The notes under the pieces are model-generated. The model had not been told where the DNA came from and did no database searches. It was given only the letters and a program-made list of their open reading frames with translations. The position numbers were made by a program, and so were the translations under genes. A stretch of DNA of 64,000 bases. Source: Alkalibacterium sp. AK22. GTDB taxonomy: Bacteria; Bacillota; Bacilli; Lactobacillales; Carnobacteriaceae_A. This document shows, piece after piece, positions 44,384-53,133 of this stretch (the first letter of the stretch is position 1; every line of letters starts with the position of its first letter). The stretch lies in contig NZ_JANL01000042.1 of NCBI RefSeq assembly GCF_000585255.1, forward strand, positions 124,001 through 188,000. Reading direction: 5' to 3'.

Positions 44384-46762
44384 ATGGATAATTCTTCTGT
44401 TTTACAAGTAGAGGTGAAGTCATACCAGTCTTTAGCTGATTCAGATTTTAATCTTTATCAAGCTATTTTTGATATCGAAAATGAAATAAGTTTATTATCC
44501 AACCAGCCGGATACAAATGACTATTTAGTTTCAATTGGTAGTGGTATTTTAAGCGGACTATTAGATACCTTATGGGTAGGGAAATTCAACCTTGAACGAG
44601 GGCGAGCTATAGCAGCTGAAGAAGTTGACCGATTTGTTGTCAAAACAGCAAAATTGCTTGGATCAAAGTCTAATGATCTAGAATCTTCCGTTCGCTTTCT
44701 TGAAAATAAATTCCCGATACCAAGTGACGGTAATACTGCAGATTTAGGTGGTAGCCTTCAGCATCATCTGCGTGATTTTGGCCATCATCCTACCATCGTT
44801 GGTCTAATGTTTTCTCTTTTAACTCAATTTACATATAAATCATATGGAACCGACACAATAGGGCAATTTAAAGTAGTTGATGTTCCAGAAAGAAGCAAAG
44901 TATATATTGGTGACGATGTCCCGTCAAAAATTTTCAAAGGTACAATAATATGGTTTTTTCACCTTGTAAGTGACATGGCAGGGTCAAGTAATACAGTAGG
45001 TAAAAGTGGGGGTACAGGCATACCCGGTCCATTGCTTTCACTAGCTAAAGAGTTGTCTGCCTTACCTATTTTTAAAGAAATGACTGTAAAAGACCACTCA
45101 CTTTCAGTCTTTTTATCTAAGTTATTTAATGGGACTCTATTAGCTAAACGAGATCAGCATGGAAACATCATTAAAGGGGAAGAACTCCGCTTTGATTTAC
45201 GCGCAGAGATGGGTTTAGGAATTGAAGTCAGCCGTCAGGCATTACCCGTAATTGCAAATGAATGCATGGTGAGAAGTTTTTACTTTATTAGACGACTAGG
45301 TCTTGAATTGCAGAAGTACCCGATTCATTCAGAGAGTAATCTAAAACAAATTAGATGGGAAAATGTGAAACCTATTAACAATCCTACTCTTAGCCGGATG
45401 CTTACCATTTCTACTGGTGTATTTACCTCAATAGATATTAGCGAAGCTTTTATTTCTCAAAAAAACTGGATAGCTGTTAACTATGTAGGCATAGGTCGAT
45501 TCATGGTTGCTGTAGGTTCAGAAATTTCTTGGGGATTAAGCAAGAGAAATTTATTAAATATTAGAGAAATGTACAAAGTCATCGAAAGCAACACCTATTT
45601 AGAATTGGATAACAATATAAATAAAAGAGTGGGTGAAGATATGGTCGAAGACAGTTTCGGGTTAACATTAGAACAAACAGAGATTCTTTATAACTTAGAA
45701 TATTACAAGACACTAAATGATATAAGAACTACTAAAACACCTAGGAAATCAGGAGATATTAAAGTTTTAAAACATTTATGGCTTGTCGAATGGAAAGAAA
45801 TCATGAGCAAAAACTTCGCAGGTTTTGTTAACATTCAGGATTCTGAGCTTAGATGGTTTACAGAAGAAGAGTTAAAAGAAGTTATCGAAACTAATCAACC
45901 AACTAATAGATGGTTTAAATTAGTTTTATTAGAAACCATGCTGTTCGAACCTTATTATACTTTAGAGCTGGAAGAAGATAATAAAGGAAAAACTAAGCCA
46001 GACAACAAGTACAAATCAATTCAAAATAAATTAAACGGGTACAATAAAAAAGCAGGGGATCATTTCATTAATTCGTTTTTCGTTGAGAGTTATTATCCCC
46101 AAAATTATATTTTCAGGTTGCGCAAAACATATAATAAAATAATTAACGAATTGAGCGAGACTTTGAAAACGGCCATATTATCTCTTTCAGTAACTTCTCT
46201 TATAACCATTTTAACTCTTGTCACAGCAGGTGCCTTTGCCCCAGCTATTGCCGTTACTTTAGTTGGATCTAAATTTGCCGGACTCAGTGGAGCTGCTTTA
46301 ACTGCTGCCTCACTCGCTTATTTAGGTGGTGGAGCTGTAGCCGCTGGAGGTGCGGGTATGGCTGGAGGGACTATTGCAATAGTTGGTGGAGGGGCTCTTT
46401 TAGGAGCGGGCGTTGGCACAGGTATCGGTGGAGCTGTTGGTGTGTTTGGACTTCTTGGGAAAAAGAATACGATTAAACAATCTGCTAAACTGCTAGTATC
46501 GATTAGAGAAATCTTTTTAAATGATGAACACGACTTGGCATATTCTAATACCGTTTATGAACAATATGTAAATAAGATTATGGTAATTGAGAAAGGTATC
46601 ATTGAATTAAATATGCGGGTTAGTGAATTATCAGGACAAGAGAAGAAACAACTTCAGAGAAAAATAAAAAATGCTGAAGAATCTGTAAAAGCAATGAAAA
46701 TTGCGAAAAACAGTATGAGAAAATTTATCAGCTCATTTGAAGTTGGAAAAGATTATGAATAA
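44384..46762 (+). CDS. Large uncharacterised protein with glycine-rich hydrophobic segment
   Basis: A 792-residue protein I cannot assign to a family. Residues 1-590 are soluble and mixed, without an obvious nuclease, protease or P-loop motif. Residues about 595-692 are strongly hydrophobic and glycine/alanine-rich (VTSLITILTLVTAGAFAPAI, then GGGAVAAGGAGMAGG and GGGALLGAGVGTGIGGAVGV), resembling glycine-zipper membrane inserts. The C-terminal 100 residues are charged and coiled-coil-like. ATG at 44384 is preceded by TTGGAGG; a longer frame back to 44075 would cross the Cas9 remnant. It is AT-rich, like the rest of the island. A membrane-active effector is possible but only inferred. Confidence 0.75.
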   Translation: MDNSSVLQVEVKSYQSLADSDFNLYQAIFDIENEISLLSNQPDTNDYLVSIGSGILSGLLDTLWVGKFNLERGRAIAAEEVDRFVVKTAKLLGSKSNDLESSVRFLENKFPIPSDGNTADLGGSLQHHLRDFGHHPTIVGLMFSLLTQFTYKSYGTDTIGQFKVVDVPERSKVYIGDDVPSKIFKGTIIWFFHLVSDMAGSSNTVGKSGGTGIPGPLLSLAKELSALPIFKEMTVKDHSLSVFLSKLFNGTLLAKRDQHGNIIKGEELRFDLRAEMGLGIEVSRQALPVIANECMVRSFYFIRRLGLELQKYPIHSESNLKQIRWENVKPINNPTLSRMLTISTGVFTSIDISEAFISQKNWIAVNYVGIGRFMVAVGSEISWGLSKRNLLNIREMYKVIESNTYLELDNNINKRVGEDMVEDSFGLTLEQTEILYNLEYYKTLNDIRTTKTPRKSGDIKVLKHLWLVEWKEIMSKNFAGFVNIQDSELRWFTEEELKEVIETNQPTNRWFKLVLLETMLFEPYYTLELEEDNKGKTKPDNKYKSIQNKLNGYNKKAGDHFINSFFVESYYPQNYIFRLRKTYNKIINELSETLKTAILSLSVTSLITILTLVTAGAFAPAIAVTLVGSKFAGLSGAALTAASLAYLGGGAVAAGGAGMAGGTIAIVGGGALLGAGVGTGIGGAVGVFGLLGKKNTIKQSAKLLVSIREIFLNDEHDLAYSNTVYEQYVNKIMVIEKGIIELNMRVSELSGQEKKQLQRKIKNAEESVKAMKIAKNSMRKFISSFEVGKDYE

Positions 46763-47103
46763 TACTAATCATTCAAATTATTTATGGTCGCGTTTGATAT
46801 ACATGAGCAAGTTAAAGATCTAAACTTAAAAATCAAACAACTTTGCATCTAAAATAAGTGCTGTAGATTATTAGAAATAATTTACGAGGAAATAAGGATT
46901 AGTTTAAAAGAAACTGGAGACTGATACTTACATGGAAACTAGATATTCATTCTTCTACAAGCAGGGGCACTGTATTAATGAATATCTTGATATCTTTTAA
47001 AAAATAATAGTATCGTATAATACCAGCAGCTTCAAATTGTGCTCAAAGGAAAAGATTTACAACTACAGGTGATATTTCCCCTATGACAAAAAAGGAGAGT
47101 ATT
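46763..47103. other. Gene-free AT-rich stretch before the LEM-3-like gene
   Basis: About 320 bases with stops in all frames. A TATAAT at about 47016 could be a -10 element, without a good -35. No repeats or RNA genes are evident. Confidence 0.35.
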
Positions 47104-47847
47104 ATGTATAATAGTAAAATACAACAATTCCCCAATGAGGTAATAGAAGAGCTAAAATATTATGTCTACAGGCTAATTGATCCGAGAAATGGCGAAACAT
47201 TTTATGTTGGTAAAGGTAAAGGAAACAGAGTGTTTAACCATATGAAAGCTTATGATAGAGTTGATCACTTTGAAGAGGCTGATGATAAAATACGAATTAT
47301 AAGAGAAATAGATCGCGCGGGGCTTGAAGTCATTCATGTCATTCACAGGCATGGCATGGACGAAAAAGGGGCTTTAGAAGTTGAAGCTGCTTTAATCGAT
47401 GCATACCCAAGCGCATCGAACATAGTAGGTGGACAGGGCAGCAACGACTATGGACCAATGCACGCATTGGAAATAATTGATAAATATATGTCAGAAGAAG
47501 CAAACTTTGAGCACAAGGTCCTTATGATTACTATTAATAAAACTGTTTTTGACCAAAACATTTACGATGCTACAAGATTTGCCTGGAAAATAAGCAAGGC
47601 TAAATCAGAAAAAGTTGAGTATGTTCTAGCCGTCATGCAAGGAATCATTATAGGTGTATTTGTTCCGACTGAATGGAAGGCTGCGACCTTAGACAACTTC
47701 CCGGAATTTAATTTTGAAGAGCCTAAAAGAATCGGATTTGTTGGACATGAAGCAGATAGCTCTATAAAAGAGTTATATTTACGTAAGAGAGTGCCCGTAA
47801 AATATAGAAAAAAGGGGGCAGCAAATCCGATTAAATATAATTTTTAG
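47104..47847 (+). CDS. LEM-3-like GIY-YIG domain protein
   Basis: A 247-residue protein. An N-terminal GIY-YIG domain of the LEM-3-like type covers about residues 19-115: YVYRLIDPRNGETFYVGKGK, GNRVFNHMKAY, then EVEAALIDAYPSASNIVGGQG with the likely catalytic Glu. The C-terminal half (about 125-247) is an unassigned alpha/beta domain ending KRVPVKYRKKGAANPIKYN. The ATG at 47104 has AAAGGAG upstream; an earlier in-frame ATG contains that site. It is the second GIY-YIG protein in the island, unrelated in detail to the DUF2075 fusion. DNA cleavage is expected from the family, but the target is unknown. Confidence 0.82.
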   Translation: MYNSKIQQFPNEVIEELKYYVYRLIDPRNGETFYVGKGKGNRVFNHMKAYDRVDHFEEADDKIRIIREIDRAGLEVIHVIHRHGMDEKGALEVEAALIDAYPSASNIVGGQGSNDYGPMHALEIIDKYMSEEANFEHKVLMITINKTVFDQNIYDATRFAWKISKAKSEKVEYVLAVMQGIIIGVFVPTEWKAATLDNFPEFNFEEPKRIGFVGHEADSSIKELYLRKRVPVKYRKKGAANPIKYNF

Positions 47848-47902
47848 TGTGCCTACGATAGATACCTATTTACTTACAATCTAGCCCAAAGGAGTGACAC
47901 CT

Positions 47903-48382
47903 ATGCCTAATGAACTGCTTTTATTACGCAACGGTAAGGCTGAAAACCGCTCAGCTGATAAAAATGATGGGCTGAGAGAATTGACTGAAAAGGGGAAAGA
48001 AGAATTTCGTGCGTTTTTAGATAACACGGGAGGCAACTTAACAACACAAAACAATATAGTGGTTTGGACGAGCCCGCTCATTCGGGCCAGACAAACAGCT
48101 GATCTGTTTACGGAAGTCTTTGGTTTAAACAGTGCAGAGGAAAAAGACTTTATTGCTAATGGAGACTTCAGCGCACTAGCAGCAGCAATAAGCGCATTGG
48201 ACGCTGATACCCGTATTGTCTGTGTAGGGCATGAGCCATCTTTAGGTCACTGGGTTAGAGAACTGGTGGGTTCTGAGTTTTCCTTTAAAAAAGGCGGCAT
48301 GGCGCTGCTAAAATTGCAGGAAGGTAATCTATTCAAAGGAAAGCTCTTATGGGAGAGCGACCCTAAAGCTTACGGCAAGTAG
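47903..48382 (+). CDS. SixA-like histidine phosphatase family protein with altered active site
   Basis: A 159-residue member of the histidine phosphatase (phosphoglycerate mutase-like) superfamily, SixA branch. The N-terminal RHG motif reads LLLLRNGKAE: Arg9-Asn10-Gly11, so the nucleophilic histidine is replaced by Asn (codon AAC). The rest of the site is conserved: WTSPLIRARQTADLF (Arg61) and VCVGHEPSLGHW (His110). Without the first His the phosphohistidine intermediate cannot form, so it is probably not a normal phosphatase and may be a binding pseudoenzyme. ATG at 47903 follows AAAGGAG. A neighbouring HEXXH membrane protein gene lies downstream. Confidence 0.85.
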   Translation: MPNELLLLRNGKAENRSADKNDGLRELTEKGKEEFRAFLDNTGGNLTTQNNIVVWTSPLIRARQTADLFTEVFGLNSAEEKDFIANGDFSALAAAISALDADTRIVCVGHEPSLGHWVRELVGSEFSFKKGGMALLKLQEGNLFKGKLLWESDPKAYGK

Positions 48383-48499
48383 TTAATCAATTATAAAGTG
48401 ACAAAAAGGGCTATCTTCAAACACTTATTCCTTATGAATGATGCAAGGAGCTGAAACTGTAAATGTTTTGCAAGTAATATTTCGACAAAGGAGCACCTT

Positions 48500-48973
48500 A
48501 TGTTAGTAACTATCATTTTCTATATTTTGATTATTCCGCTGTGTACTTTGATGCATGAGATTGGGCACGGTATAGCTGCTGTCATGTCGTCTAGAGCAAC
48601 CGCACATGTACATTTGGGTCGTTTAAGTGATCCTGACAAAAGAAGCTTCAATATCGGAAGACTCCACTTTCATTTAAAGTGGTCTTATTATGGCTTCTGC
48701 AGCTCAAAGGGTGAGATGGACAAAAAACAAAGAATCATAAATATCATTGGAGGGCCGCTTGTGTCTTTGCTTATGGCCATTGGCTTTGGCCTCCTGCTCC
48801 CTTTGGCTTCTAATTTGGATGTTCAAACGTTACTGTCTGCAACAGCCAGTTTCTGTGCTGTAAGTTTTCTGGTGACAGCCGTACCCGTTAAGTATCCTAG
48901 ATGGATGGGATCATATTCTGGGCATCCATCAGATGGGCTTCAAGTATTGCATCTCTTGAAAGAAAAGAGCTAA
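48500..48973 (+). CDS. M50-like membrane metalloprotease homologue
   Basis: A 157-residue integral membrane protein. The first span contains the zinc motif HEIGH (His19, Glu20, His23) in PLCTLMHEIGHGIAAVMSS, as in site-2 protease/M50-type proteins. A second span near GGPLVSLLMAIGFGLLLPL has the GGPxxS pattern often found near the second part of the site, and a third lies around ATASFCAVSFLVTAVP. The third zinc ligand is not obvious, though an Asp near the C-terminus (SGHPSDGLQ) is a candidate. It is short for the family. AAAGGAG precedes the ATG. No known substrate is nearby. Confidence 0.75.
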   Translation: MLVTIIFYILIIPLCTLMHEIGHGIAAVMSSRATAHVHLGRLSDPDKRSFNIGRLHFHLKWSYYGFCSSKGEMDKKQRIINIIGGPLVSLLMAIGFGLLLPLASNLDVQTLLSATASFCAVSFLVTAVPVKYPRWMGSYSGHPSDGLQVLHLLKEKS

Positions 48974-49028
48974 GTGTGTCACATTATTTATAATCAAGCA
49001 AATGTGGACAGGCAAGCATTATACTGAG

Positions 49029-49070
49029 AGAACCGGATAATAGATGTTAATTGATCTATACGGTTCTTTT
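49029..49070 (+). terminator. Terminator downstream of the M50-like gene
   Basis: AGAACCG pairs with CGGTTCT and, inside it, ATAGAT pairs with ATCTAT around an eight-base loop. A TTTT run follows. It lies about 55 bases after the gene. Confidence 0.65.
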
Positions 49071-49303
49071 AAATCATCCCTCTAATAATGCTTAAGCTAG
49101 AAGCACTGACTGGAAAAGGTTATAATAGTATAAAGAGAGAAGCGATGCTCATTTAAATTAGTGGTCGCTATGTTTTAGGTTGTTTTCCTATTTTTGATGA
49201 CCTCAAACCCCGCACGCGTTTAGTTAATCTTGTTTCCCTGTCCATTATCCGCTACTAATCATCAGCAGAACAAACAATGACCGATAAAGGAGGGGGTGTC
49301 ATC
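49071..49303. other. Gene-free stretch before the small acidic protein gene
   Basis: About 230 bases after the M50-gene terminator with no credible frame. A TATAAT at 49121 may be a -10 element for the small acidic gene, without a good -35. AAAGGAGGGGG at its right end is the ribosome binding site of that gene. Confidence 0.35.
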
Positions 49304-49549
49304 ATGTCTAGTAAACGATACCGGGACATTAAGAGTAAAGTAGACAAGCAGGAAGAACTGTCCACTGAAGAACATCACGAGTTGTTGAAATACGAAGAAC
49401 CGGAGTATTATGACAAGCTGACAAATATTTTGGACAACTGGGAAGACATGGACGAAGAAGTGTTCCAAGCTTTGTTTCGCCAGTTGAATCCCCAAGAGCA
49501 AGTATATGTCATGGACCATGTCAACACGTGGGAAGACGGGCTAGAGTAG
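49304..49549 (+). CDS. Small acidic protein of unknown function
   Basis: An 81-residue, highly charged protein: SSKRYRDIKSKVDKQEELS at the start, then EEHHELLKYEEPEYYDKLTN, DNWEDMDEEVF and MDHVNTWEDGLE. About a quarter of the residues are Asp or Glu. The start was set at ATG 49304 because AAAGGAGGGGG lies ten bases upstream. No family is recognised. A strong terminator follows, supporting a real transcription unit. It could be a cytoplasmic binding or inhibitor protein; nothing specific can be said. Confidence 0.65.
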   Translation: MSSKRYRDIKSKVDKQEELSTEEHHELLKYEEPEYYDKLTNILDNWEDMDEEVFQALFRQLNPQEQVYVMDHVNTWEDGLE

Positions 49550-49589
49550 ACCACGAGAAAACAGAGAAACCCCTACAGTACACTTGATA

Positions 49590-49636
49590 GAGCCAGACCC
49601 CGTCAGTTCTTGAGCAGACGGGGTCTGGCTTTTTGT
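49590..49636 (+). terminator. Terminator after the small acidic protein gene
   Basis: AGCCAGACCCCGTC and GACGGGGTCTGGCT pair perfectly around a 12-base loop and are followed by TTTTTG. Confidence 0.93.
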
Positions 49637-49719
49637 TTTCGGTGCGACAAAAAGTTTCTTGTAAAAAATAAAGAGAGCGCAGGGTACAAGTAAAAAAGGC
49701 CCCAAATAGCATGTAATCG

Positions 49720-49757
49720 TCAACTATTCCGAAAAGTAGAGTTTTTAGAATAGTTGA
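49720..49757. other. Candidate XerS recombination (dif-SL-like) site
   Basis: The arms TCAACTATTC (49720-49729) and GAATAGTTGA (49748-49757) form a perfect palindrome. Its core reads TTCCGAAAA-GTAGAG-TTTTTAGAA, an arrangement resembling the dif-SL sites recombined by XerS in streptococci and lactococci (TTC-GAAAA, central TA-rich spacer, TTTTT-GAA). It lies about 500 bases upstream of xerS, where such sites are often found. The call rests on memory of the consensus and on context. Confidence 0.5.
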
Positions 49758-50256
49758 GAATTGGATAAATTATCTTATTTTGCGGACAAATTAAGTAAAT
49801 GTGCCTCTGTTAATAAGGGGAGGTCAAATAAAAAACTTTAAAGAATAATATCAACTGCGCCTCTTTTTATGCTGCGCGAGAGGATGATTTTAAGCCTGTT
49901 TCAGGCAACTATTCCGTACAGTGGTACTTAAAACAGATTATACGATCCGTTACATTCTGTCGTGAATGGGAATGATTGCTTTTATAGCAGCGTTTAAGCG
50001 TCATTTTAGAATATTAAAACATGGCTTTTTCATGTGTGTCTATGCTTGTTCCAAAAAAAAACAGGGAAGACAGGGCTGTTTTCTTCTTCAATACACATGC
50101 TCAAGGCCTTGCGTTCCTTTTTTGAGCTTGCGGCTTTGAATGCTTTCCATTTTCAATGCTTCTGACTGCTGCATGCATCCTTGAATAAGGATACGATACA
50201 CTATTCAGTCGAACGTATGTTTTATGGTATACTAAGTACCTTAAGGAGGTGTCCGC
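49758..50256. other. Gene-free stretch between the dif-like site and xerS
   Basis: About 500 bases with no credible frame. An 11-base copy of the left arm of the dif-like site, CAACTATTCCG, occurs at 49906-49916. A TATACT with an upstream TG (50229-50234) is a plausible extended -10 for xerS. A TTAAGGAGG site precedes xerS. Confidence 0.45.
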
Positions 50257-51324
50257 ATGAGACCCGAACAGGAAAAACTGGTTCGCTTAAAACTTAGAGA
50301 GAAGCAGGCGCGCTTGCCTGAATTTACACTGGATTTCATATATGTGTCTGAAACGTCCAAGTCTTTGAGTACATGTTTTGAATATGCTAAAGACCTGACA
50401 TTGTTTTATGATTATTTAGTTGCTGAGCGTATTATAAAAGTGGAACAGACACAGGACATCACCACCAAACACTTGAATGGCCTCTCTGAGCGAAATATAG
50501 TCGATTTTTTAAATTACCTGACGCATTATACCAAGACCTACAAGACGGCTACAGGCAAGGAAATCGATCAGGTCTTCACCAACCAGTCGGAAGGGAAGAA
50601 CCGCAAATTGGCTACCTTACGCGTATTCTTCGATTATCTCTTTACCCGCAGCCTGATCGCGAGAGATGTGACTAAGCGAGTAGAGATGAAAATGAAAAAA
50701 CGGGTTCGAATCAAGAATCGTCTAACAGATGACGAGGTCCAGCGCTTTTTCAGGACGATCAAAGAAGATATGAACGTACAAAGCGATCATGCCGGTAATT
50801 ATCATCTAAAAACAAAATATAGAGATTATGTGATCGCTGTACTGTTCGCCTACTGCGGCCTGCGAGTCAGTGAAGTGTCGACGCTGGACATTCAGGATGT
50901 TTTTACTGAAGAGCATGCCCTGGTTGTCTTGCGCAAAGGCGGAAACGAGCAGATCATCCCGATTCCAGACGCCATTTATGATGTGATCATGGAGTATCTT
51001 GATCAGCGTAAGGCGATGACGCACGCTTTAAGAGAACATGAGGACGCCCTGTTTTTATCCATGCAGGGCAAGCGGATCCATCCCCGTTCTATTCGCAATA
51101 TGCTGGAAAAATACCGCCAGCGGGCCGAGTTGTCCATGAAAATCACTCCCCACGTGTTTAGACGGACTTTCGGCACCAATCACTATAATACCTTTAAGGA
51201 TATGTACTTAACGGCGCTTATTCTAGGGCATTCCAGTGCGGAAACGACCCGTAAATATTATGCGGATCCCAATGAAGAACGGGTCCGAAGCAGTATGGCC
51301 GGCTTCAGTTACGACTCTAAGTAG
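50257..51324 (+). CDS. xerS: Tyrosine recombinase XerS
   Basis: A 355-residue tyrosine recombinase of the XerS type used by streptococci, lactococci and relatives to resolve chromosome dimers. An N-terminal SAM-like core-binding domain (about 15-150) precedes the catalytic domain. Active-site residues are seen as ARG in YCGLRVSEVS, Lys in LRKGGNEQ, HxxR in HVFRRTFGTNHY, His in LGHSSAETT and Tyr in TRKYYA near the C-terminus. The N-terminus, with FTLDFIYVSETSKSLSTC, matches XerS more than XerC/D or phage integrases. A candidate recombination site lies about 500 bases upstream. A hairpin with T run follows the stop. Confidence 0.93.
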   Translation: MRPEQEKLVRLKLREKQARLPEFTLDFIYVSETSKSLSTCFEYAKDLTLFYDYLVAERIIKVEQTQDITTKHLNGLSERNIVDFLNYLTHYTKTYKTATGKEIDQVFTNQSEGKNRKLATLRVFFDYLFTRSLIARDVTKRVEMKMKKRVRIKNRLTDDEVQRFFRTIKEDMNVQSDHAGNYHLKTKYRDYVIAVLFAYCGLRVSEVSTLDIQDVFTEEHALVVLRKGGNEQIIPIPDAIYDVIMEYLDQRKAMTHALREHEDALFLSMQGKRIHPRSIRNMLEKYRQRAELSMKITPHVFRRTFGTNHYNTFKDMYLTALILGHSSAETTRKYYADPNEERVRSSMAGFSYDSK

Positions 51325-51328
51325 CACG

Positions 51329-51360
51329 CTAAAATCCGTCAGTTTTTTAGCATTTTTTTA
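51329..51360 (+). terminator. Terminator after xerS
   Basis: GCTAAAA pairs with TTTTAGC around a loop of about ten bases, and ATTTTTTT follows. Confidence 0.7.
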
Positions 51361-51436
51361 ACTTGCAGTCACTAACTGGATACTTAAGTGTACTGCTAAT
51401 TATATGTGCAAAAATTAGTCTGATTCTTACTCAAAA

Positions 51437-51490
51437 CAAAAAACAGCACCTCTTTAGTCAAGGTAGTACGGACTAAAGAGGTGCTGTTTG
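51437..51490 (-). terminator. Terminator of the membrane-anchored esterase gene
   Basis: On the minus strand, AACAGCACCTCTTTAGTC pairs with GACTAAAGAGGTGCTGTT with a short loop and runs into T residues. It begins nine bases after the stop. Confidence 0.88.
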
Positions 51491-51498
51491 CATAGGCG

Positions 51499-53133
51499 TT
51501 ACCTGTGTTCATACATAAAACGTTCCATATAGTAGACCAACATCTGACTGTAATAGCCGGGGAAGTAAAGGTCACTGACATGCTCGCCGTATGGGGCCTG
51601 GATCAGGGCAAAGTCAGTGTTTCCATTGTTTAGATAAGTTTGTTCAAACTTTCTGGACACATCCAGGCTGACAATCCGGTCGGTATCTCCGTGGTAGACT
51701 AGGGCTGGTGGGCTGTTTTCGTCAACCAGCAGGGCGGGATCGACCAATTCTTCTTCTCCCGTGATCTCCTGAAAGCCAGCCAGTCCATTGGCCGGATAGA
51801 GCGGAATAATACCGCTGATGTTTATTCTTTCATCCAGCACGTCCGTGTACGCTCCACTTGTCAAACCGAGGGCAACCGCGTTCGCCAGATGCCCGCCGGC
51901 TGATCCGCCTGAGAGGAAAACAGAATCAATATCTGCCCCATAGACGTCTTGGCTGTCTGCTAGGTGCGTCAGGAAAATACCTAGATGCCGGACCATGTCA
52001 TCGATCGAAAATTCTCCAGATACTTCTTCCGCTACAGGAGAGAGATCGGATAGGCGGTTCTTATTGTTGAGCCCATACTCAACGTCAAAGACTATATAAC
52101 CCTGGGAAGCGAAGTACTTATTGAACTGGGCGACGTTTTGAAAGCCACGCCCGCCGGTATTCCAGCCTCCACCATGTATACGGATCAGCACCGCCCGTTC
52201 ACCCGGAAGATCCTCTGCTTCTTCAAGCGGGGTGTAGACATCATAGCGCAGTTCCAGTCCCTCGTCTACGCCCTCAGTGCCGGCATAGTAGAGCACATCC
52301 TCGTCAAGTTCATACTCTTCTGTCCGGACGCCGAAAAAGTAATCCGGCAAAGACAGCGGCTGCTGACGAAAAGCGGTCAAATCATCAAAATCTGAGCCGA
52401 TATCTCCAAAAGCTGCAGTATAACTTTGTTCTGCCCCGGCCAGCATGGAAGGAATCAGAACGGTCGGAACCGCAAAGGCAACATAGAGCGCGGCTCCTAG
52501 AATAAGTACACCGTTGCGCAGAACGGACCCGCTTTTGAAGCCGGATATTTTAATGAAGAGGACCGCAGTGCTGGAGAAGATCAGCAGGTAAAACAGGCTG
52601 TACTGGGATAAAATGACTTCGGCTACTCCGATGCTTACGGGTACCAGCATGAAAAAAGCCATAATCAGACCAATCAGCAGTCCGGCTGCCAGCAGCACTG
52701 AAATAGTACGCCTGAACAGTCTGCTGATTTTCGATTTTTTCGTTTGAAAGTAGGTTCCACCACGCATCGAAAAACGCCTAGTATAAGGCGGTAAGGCCGA
52801 ACGCGCAAGCAGAGCTCCCGTCAGTGTGAGCGCCAAGATAAAGAGTCCGGAGACTATACTGATAGACGTTGTATGGGTCGGAATGGAAGACGCTAGGGTG
52901 TTCAAAAGCATGACAGCAAACAGGCCTAAGCTGGACAAGGAGAGGTAGACGATATCCAGCCTTCTTTTATGGCCCTCCGGCAGACTGGCCAGGATGTTCC
53001 CGGTCAAAGTTAAAATCAGGAAAATCCCGAAGACGTTCCAGTAAAGAGTCTGTCCGGGCACAAAAGCATACACTAGGCTTAAGATAAAAGACAAAATATT
53101 GGCAGCTAGCAGGGTCTTGAGGGCAGTTTTCAT
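51499..53133 (-). CDS. Membrane-anchored alpha/beta hydrolase (esterase/lipase-like)
   Basis: A 544-residue protein. The first about 240 residues contain seven or eight membrane spans (LLAANILSFILSLVYAFVP, LYWNVFGIFLILTLTGNIL and others). The rest is an extracytoplasmic alpha/beta hydrolase related to hormone-sensitive-lipase-like esterases: oxyanion motif IRIHGGGWNTGG, nucleophile LSGGSAGGHLANA, acid VYHGDTDRIV and histidine PYGEHVSDLY. The start is ATG 53133, with CTGGAGTGAG upstream; an in-frame start 12 codons earlier lacks a site. Orientation is opposite to its neighbours. The substrate is unknown; acyl groups on surface glycans or lipids are plausible. Confidence 0.85.
   Translation of the reverse strand: MKTALKTLLAANILSFILSLVYAFVPGQTLYWNVFGIFLILTLTGNILASLPEGHKRRLDIVYLSLSSLGLFAVMLLNTLASSIPTHTTSISIVSGLFILALTLTGALLARSALPPYTRRFSMRGGTYFQTKKSKISRLFRRTISVLLAAGLLIGLIMAFFMLVPVSIGVAEVILSQYSLFYLLIFSSTAVLFIKISGFKSGSVLRNGVLILGAALYVAFAVPTVLIPSMLAGAEQSYTAAFGDIGSDFDDLTAFRQQPLSLPDYFFGVRTEEYELDEDVLYYAGTEGVDEGLELRYDVYTPLEEAEDLPGERAVLIRIHGGGWNTGGRGFQNVAQFNKYFASQGYIVFDVEYGLNNKNRLSDLSPVAEEVSGEFSIDDMVRHLGIFLTHLADSQDVYGADIDSVFLSGGSAGGHLANAVALGLTSGAYTDVLDERINISGIIPLYPANGLAGFQEITGEEELVDPALLVDENSPPALVYHGDTDRIVSLDVSRKFEQTYLNNGNTDFALIQAPYGEHVSDLYFPGYYSQMLVYYMERFMYEHR

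Noticed and set aside
49720-49757. Intrinsic terminator
   Set aside because: The palindrome has AT-rich arms, an 18-base middle and no T tract after it. A strong terminator already lies at 49590-49636.
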